NCBI GenBank assembly: GCA_028023455.1
Contig: JAQFVV010000020.1
Coordinates: 7,297,092-7,361,091 of the forward strand
Direction: 5' to 3'
Source: Epiperipatus broadwayi
Taxonomy: Eukaryota; Onychophora; Udeonychophora; Euonychophora; Peripatidae
Length of the DNA stretch: 64,000 nucleotides
This document shows positions 59,835 through 64,000 of this stretch, piece by piece. Position 1 is the first letter of the stretch, and the number at the start of each line of letters is the position of its first letter. The notes under the pieces are model-generated. The model did not search any database, was not told where the DNA came from, and saw only the letters and a list, made by a program, of their open reading frames with translations. The position numbers and the translations under genes are program-made.

Positions 59835-60130
59835 TGCCAAATGTATACCATATAATGCTCAATTGTCCAATCACTTTACTACTTTTACAATGCTTTTATT
59901 TTCCACCCTTTTCTACAGTTTAAGAACATTATATCTCCTAATCTCAACCTTTTCCTTTTTTTTTTTTTTTTTTAGAAAAAGTTGAGATTAGGAGATATAA
60001 CATTCTGAAAAAGATTGCTGGGGCAGGGCAATCGAAATTGTAAACTGTAGAAAAGGATGGAAAATAAAGCATTGTAAAAATAGTAGAGTGATTGGACAAT
60101 TGAGTATTATATGGTAACTTTTAAATGGCT
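59835..60130. mobile_element. Foldback MITE with poly(T) loop
   Basis: Arms mirror each other: GCCAAATGTATACCATATAA, CAATTGTCCAATCACT, TACAATGCTTTATTTTCC-like, CTTTTCTACAGTTTA, ATATCTCCTAATCTCAACTT and inverses. They lie around a run of about 18 T at 59,957-59,974. The right arm has an extra segment with GCTGGGGCAGGGCAATCG at 60,017-60,034. Each arm is about 125 bases. Confidence 0.85.
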
Positions 60131-61016
60131 GAGAAAATAAGCTCAGCTCCCTTTAAAAATTGAAAAATGCATTCTGATTCAATTACACATTTTTAATTAC
60201 TATTCTCCAATTTTGGAGCAACTAAATTGGGTTAATTGTATTCTTTTGAGTTTATTCTAAGCTAATTAACATTTTCAACATGATCTTTTATGGGATGGCA
60301 ATAATTAAAATTAGAATACATGGATAAACCAATAGGCCAGTATTAATATTAAAAAAAGGCACTTCAAATAATAAAAAAATATTTTATGTTCAGAGTGAAG
60401 AAACAGACTGGTAGAATCTTCAAATGCATCTACTGCTAAAATATAAGAGTAATCTAAAAGTAAGTTAAGTGTAAGTTAAGTTGTAACTATAATATATGGC
60501 ATAAAATCCCCCCCCCCCCCTGAATTCAGTTACAGAAAAGCTGTACTTATTTCTGAAATAAGCTATAATCATATAATTAATAATTTATTTTATAAGTGTA
60601 TTCCATGCCAGATGAAATTTGAAATATCCATCCAATAGTGGTTGGTAATTAGATATCTAGCTATTTTTAATTGGAGGCTAAAGGTCGTACACTAATCTGG
60701 ATTATCACATGAGTATTGAATGTTAGAGATAAATTAATATGATGCAATCTAGATGTCAAGTTCCTATGGATGCTGAGCCTATCATTACCATTACCTATAT
60801 GTTAGTTATTTTAGAATTAAAATCATCAGTAGTCAATAGGATTTCTCAATAATACAATAATAAATATTAAAGCAAAAACATCTAAATGTTTAATAAAAGT
60901 ATTAATACAATTTGGTGATTTTAACATATCCATGTGATAAATACTTGACTATCTTGAATAAAACATTATAAAGTTATATATAACCATGACTGCATGAATA
61001 TACATATAAAACTTAC
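60131..61016. other. RNF185-like intron, 5' part
   Basis: A/T-rich; a C-run at 60,509-60,520 is the only notable feature. Confidence 0.6.
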
Positions 61017-61071
61017 CCCATTGTTATCTGGTTCAGGTCTTTGCCCAGGTGGTCTTGGAGGCAACTTCTCC
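61017..61071 (-). CDS. RNF185: RNF185/RNF5-like E3 ubiquitin ligase, proline-rich linker exon
   Basis: This 55-base exon reads EKLPPRPPGQRPEPDNNG after one leading base that completes a split Arg codon. It matches the linker after the RING domain in RNF185 (EK-x-PPRPxGQRPEPxN). The acceptor is a T-rich tract ending TTAAG and the donor GTAAGT is consensus. The next exon lies 5.1 kb away at 55,827-55,944 and continues in frame. The upstream RING-finger exon must lie past 64,000, since no Cys/His RING pattern was seen in 61,072-64,000 on this strand. The linker is cytosolic and probably flexible. Confidence 0.92.
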
Positions 61072-61295
61072 CTTAAAAAAAAAGAATTAAAGATTTTAAT
61101 ATTTTATGTCAATAGTGAATAGAAAGTAAGATGTGTGAAAAAAAAAATAGCCAATACATGTAAAAAACATTAAATTTCTTAAGTATTTTTGATAAGACAA
61201 ATAATAAATTTTAATAGATAAACAAAAATAACAATGATATATTTTTCATTTATTTACTGAAGTGAACTTTAAAAATTAATTCTGAACATTTACAG

Positions 61296-62568
61296 CAGGA
61301 GTGACCAAACATTTAGATGTGTGGGAGTGACTTTTTGGTGAAAGTGTATCTGAGGGTGACTAAGTTTTTTTCAGGACTTTGAACCGGAAATCAGAAAAAT
61401 TTTGCACCATCTATCAGCCATTTTGGTGTGCTTTTTTGCTATTTTGTGCTTATTTTATCGTAAATTTGTAGTTTTATTGATTTTTAAATTTTAATTTCAA
61501 AAACATCTGCTATTGGCAGTATTTTTCGCAAAAAATCCATTTCTGATTGCAGTCTATTGTATATAATAGTCCTACCTCTTTTTCCTTATAAGGTGCCACA
61601 AAGCACTGATTGTCAACTTCAGGTATTGTTCTCCAGGTGTTTCTAACTGTCAAAGTCAGAAATCAAACCAAAATGTTTTATGCTTTTATAATAGATTTTG
61701 AATGTAAAATATATTTCTCGTTAATTTTTTACATTCATAATTAAGTTTTTACACTAATTTACCTAAATATAAACTTTGATTTGAAAATTTTTTTAATTTT
61801 ACAAAAATAATAATCAAGGAAAAATGAATAGTGATGGATCGCTATTCAAAACAAATAAATAACATTGACCACTGTTTGCATATCAATGACATTCAGTGAT
61901 AGCTAGCAAAATGCAATTATTTTTCATAAATAGTTATGGATTTTATGATTACTTTTTACACTATATTGACTAATAATGTGACTAGATTTAGATTTTTATT
62001 TAAAATATTTAATTTTAGATGAAGAATAGACAACAGAAGTGAATAATCAGCTATCGTAATTTCCAAGACACAAGAAATCGCCTGGTTTTACTGCAAGCTA
62101 TTTTTCATGTTTTTCTTCAGTTATTAACATTGTTTTAAATTTTTCATTACATTTAACCAGTTTGAATGTAAAATAATTCAATTTTTAAAAGCTAAATTAA
62201 AATAATTCTGATTATTGTACATTAATATATTTCAGAAAGGAAACTGGCTAGATCTGTATTTAACAAATCAAATCATTCAAATTTTTACTCAATCTGGCCA
62301 ATAAAAAAATTCATCAAACAAAAGGTTAAATTACCTCAGCTCCCACTAGTATTATAATTTGTTCATGTCGCTTTCTAAAATATTTATTAAATTACAATTT
62401 TAAATTACCTACAAATAATTATTTTCTAAAGCTGGTCCTGAATTTTAAAAAAAATTCAAGAAAAAAAAAAGAAAGTTATTGTTTTAGAATAGTATTAAAA
62501 TAAATTAAATGCAAATTTTACAAAAAAAAAAAAAAGAAATTATGCAGTCAACACCTTGGATACCCCTG
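61296..62568. mobile_element. Degenerate hAT-like element
   Basis: The left end is CAGGAGTGACCAAACATTT and the right end (inverted) CAGGGGTATCCAAGGTGTT, both hAT-type. Flanks ATTTACAG (61,288-61,295) and ATAGACAG (62,569-62,576) match at 6 of 8 positions. It is about 1.27 kb with no recognisable transposase left, and inserted in the intron upstream of the 61,017 exon. Confidence 0.6.
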
Positions 62569-62576
62569 ATAGACAG

Positions 62577-64000
62577 TATTAACTGAAAGTTGATACATTT
62601 TAATAAGTTAATCAAAAAAAAAAGAATATTCACAATAAAAATATGAGTTTACAAAGTTTATTAGTACCATTATTTTTTTTTCATATTGTGACTAAAGTTT
62701 AATCTTCCTTTTTAAAAGAAGAATTTTTTTAAATTTAACTTTAATAATTTACTTCTATTTTGCCTTGCTTTATTCTATTTCATTTAGTTTTTAATTTTGA
62801 AAATTTTATTGTTAATATCTATATAGCATAGCAGTATCATCATTTCAAATTATATGGGAAAAAGTAATCGTAAACTTTTCCTATATACAATGTTGAAAAT
62901 CATACATAATAGTACAAAACAAAATAATGTCACCACGTTGTAAGGTAGGTTTCTTCAATTTGAAATTATTCAACATATTACTGAGGAAGTGACAAAATAA
63001 TTTATTTCCCAGTATGCTCATTTATATAACATAACTCAATTAAAACTATTTAGAAAACCAGTTGTTTTATTTATTTAGCTTTTAAGGATTTTTTTTTAAG
63101 CAGTGTAACATTAGCAAAATATCATAAAGAATTCACTAATAACTTTATCAAGCCTGCTATTATAGCCAAAGATTTGAGTCATTAACTATGTGATTCATAG
63201 TTTGTGTTCATCCACATTTATACCTAGATTGGTGGCTATTAAATTCCATTTATGAACTAGATGAGCTCAACAATCATGAAAGATCCTGAATTGCTTGATA
63301 AGAGTCCAGTTGCATCTAGAAAGATCAAATCTAGTTGGCTTTATTATTGGATCTGAAAAAAAATATATGTTTGGAGCTTCATAAAAATTCCATTTTTATG
63401 CTCTAATTTTACAATTGTAGATTCTTGATTGAACATCCAAAACAGGATCTTGATTTGAGGTGGTAAAACTATATAATGAATTATTGGCAAATATGTTCTG
63501 TCTAATAGCTTTTTATACATTTTCTATGAAGTAACTTCTTTTTTTGATACCTACCAGAGAAAAATGGAATAAAATAAGAAGCCATTGCAAAAGAATAGAC
63601 TTGAATATATCAATGATAATATGCAATTGACTATCCAGAACTTTAGTGTGGGGGAAATTTTTCTCTAAAGTATTCCAAAAAGTTAAATTACAGAAATTAA
63701 TTTTTATCTAACTTTAGATAAATGAGGAAATAAATTAGACTATGATCCAAATTCACTCTTAAATAGCATAGGTAGGATAGAAATGTGTTTTAGTCTATTA
63801 TTGCAAAAGATTATAATCAAATTAGGAGAGATTTCCCTAATGTTTAAATGAAAAATTGAATATACTTTTTTCCATGGACTTGAAATACGATCTCAGATTA
63901 TTTCCAATCTTTTCATATTCTTATTGAAAGACTTTTCTCCTTCAAGAAAAAAATATTTTTTGAAAAGTCAAAGTAATAATATCAACACAGATGAATTTAT
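62577..64000. other. Presumed intron, nothing recognised
   Basis: No exon, RING motif or element end was seen to the right edge. By position it should belong to the RNF185-like gene's intron. Confidence 0.45.

Overview
This is a strongly AT-rich, gene-poor stretch of an animal nuclear genome. The few real exons are short, split by GT-AG introns of kilobases, and surrounded by transposon relics, foldback elements and microsatellites. The protein evidence (an RNF185-type ubiquitin ligase, Merlin/ISXO2-type transposase relics, APE-type LINEs) shows a metazoan. Long CATC/TCTA-type arrays, tRNA-derived SINE heads and very large introns suggest an invertebrate, perhaps a mollusc such as a cephalopod. 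That placement is inference.

Layout. Bases 1-2.3 kb hold a broken Merlin (ISXO2-like DDE) transposase interrupted and followed by two copies of an A-rich repeat. Bases 2.3-6.7 kb and 11.65-14.48 kb are two copies, in opposite orientation, of one DNA transposon (here 'E'). The right copy is complete: 8-bp target duplication, GGTT-starting terminal inverted repeats, a decayed piece of Merlin-type transposase, and a long array of higher-order tandem repeats. The left copy is truncated and carries a 2.56-kb insertion. Between them lie an LTR-like or gag-like relic near 9.4 kb and a foldback MITE. From 14.5 to 35 kb there are only repeats: a perfect-ended hAT MITE that has swallowed a LINE 3' end, a Helitron-like element rich in tandem repeats, an inverted pair of tRNA-like SINE heads, a giant 3.6-kb hairpin whose centre is a strand-switching tetranucleotide microsatellite, a LINE zinc-knuckle relic, and a family of composite foldbacks at 28.8-32.6 kb.

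From 36.4 kb to the end the minus strand appears to carry the 3' half of one gene. Two exons (61,017-61,071 and 55,827-55,944) clearly encode the proline-rich and Gly/Phe-rich middle of an RNF185/RNF5 E3 ubiquitin ligase. The RING exons must lie beyond the right edge. A third minus-strand exon (36,456-36,679) is phase-compatible and has an acceptor, a stop and a poly(A) signal. It encodes an Asp/Ser-rich acidic tail, not the usual C-terminal membrane segments. It may be an alternative terminal exon or part of another gene. The introns hold several LINE relics (one a recognisable EN-RT body at 46.5-49.6 kb), foldback MITEs, a pogo/Tigger-like element with TA flanks, and a second hAT-like element.

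No intact complete gene, tRNA, rRNA, CRISPR array or bacterial-type operon was seen.
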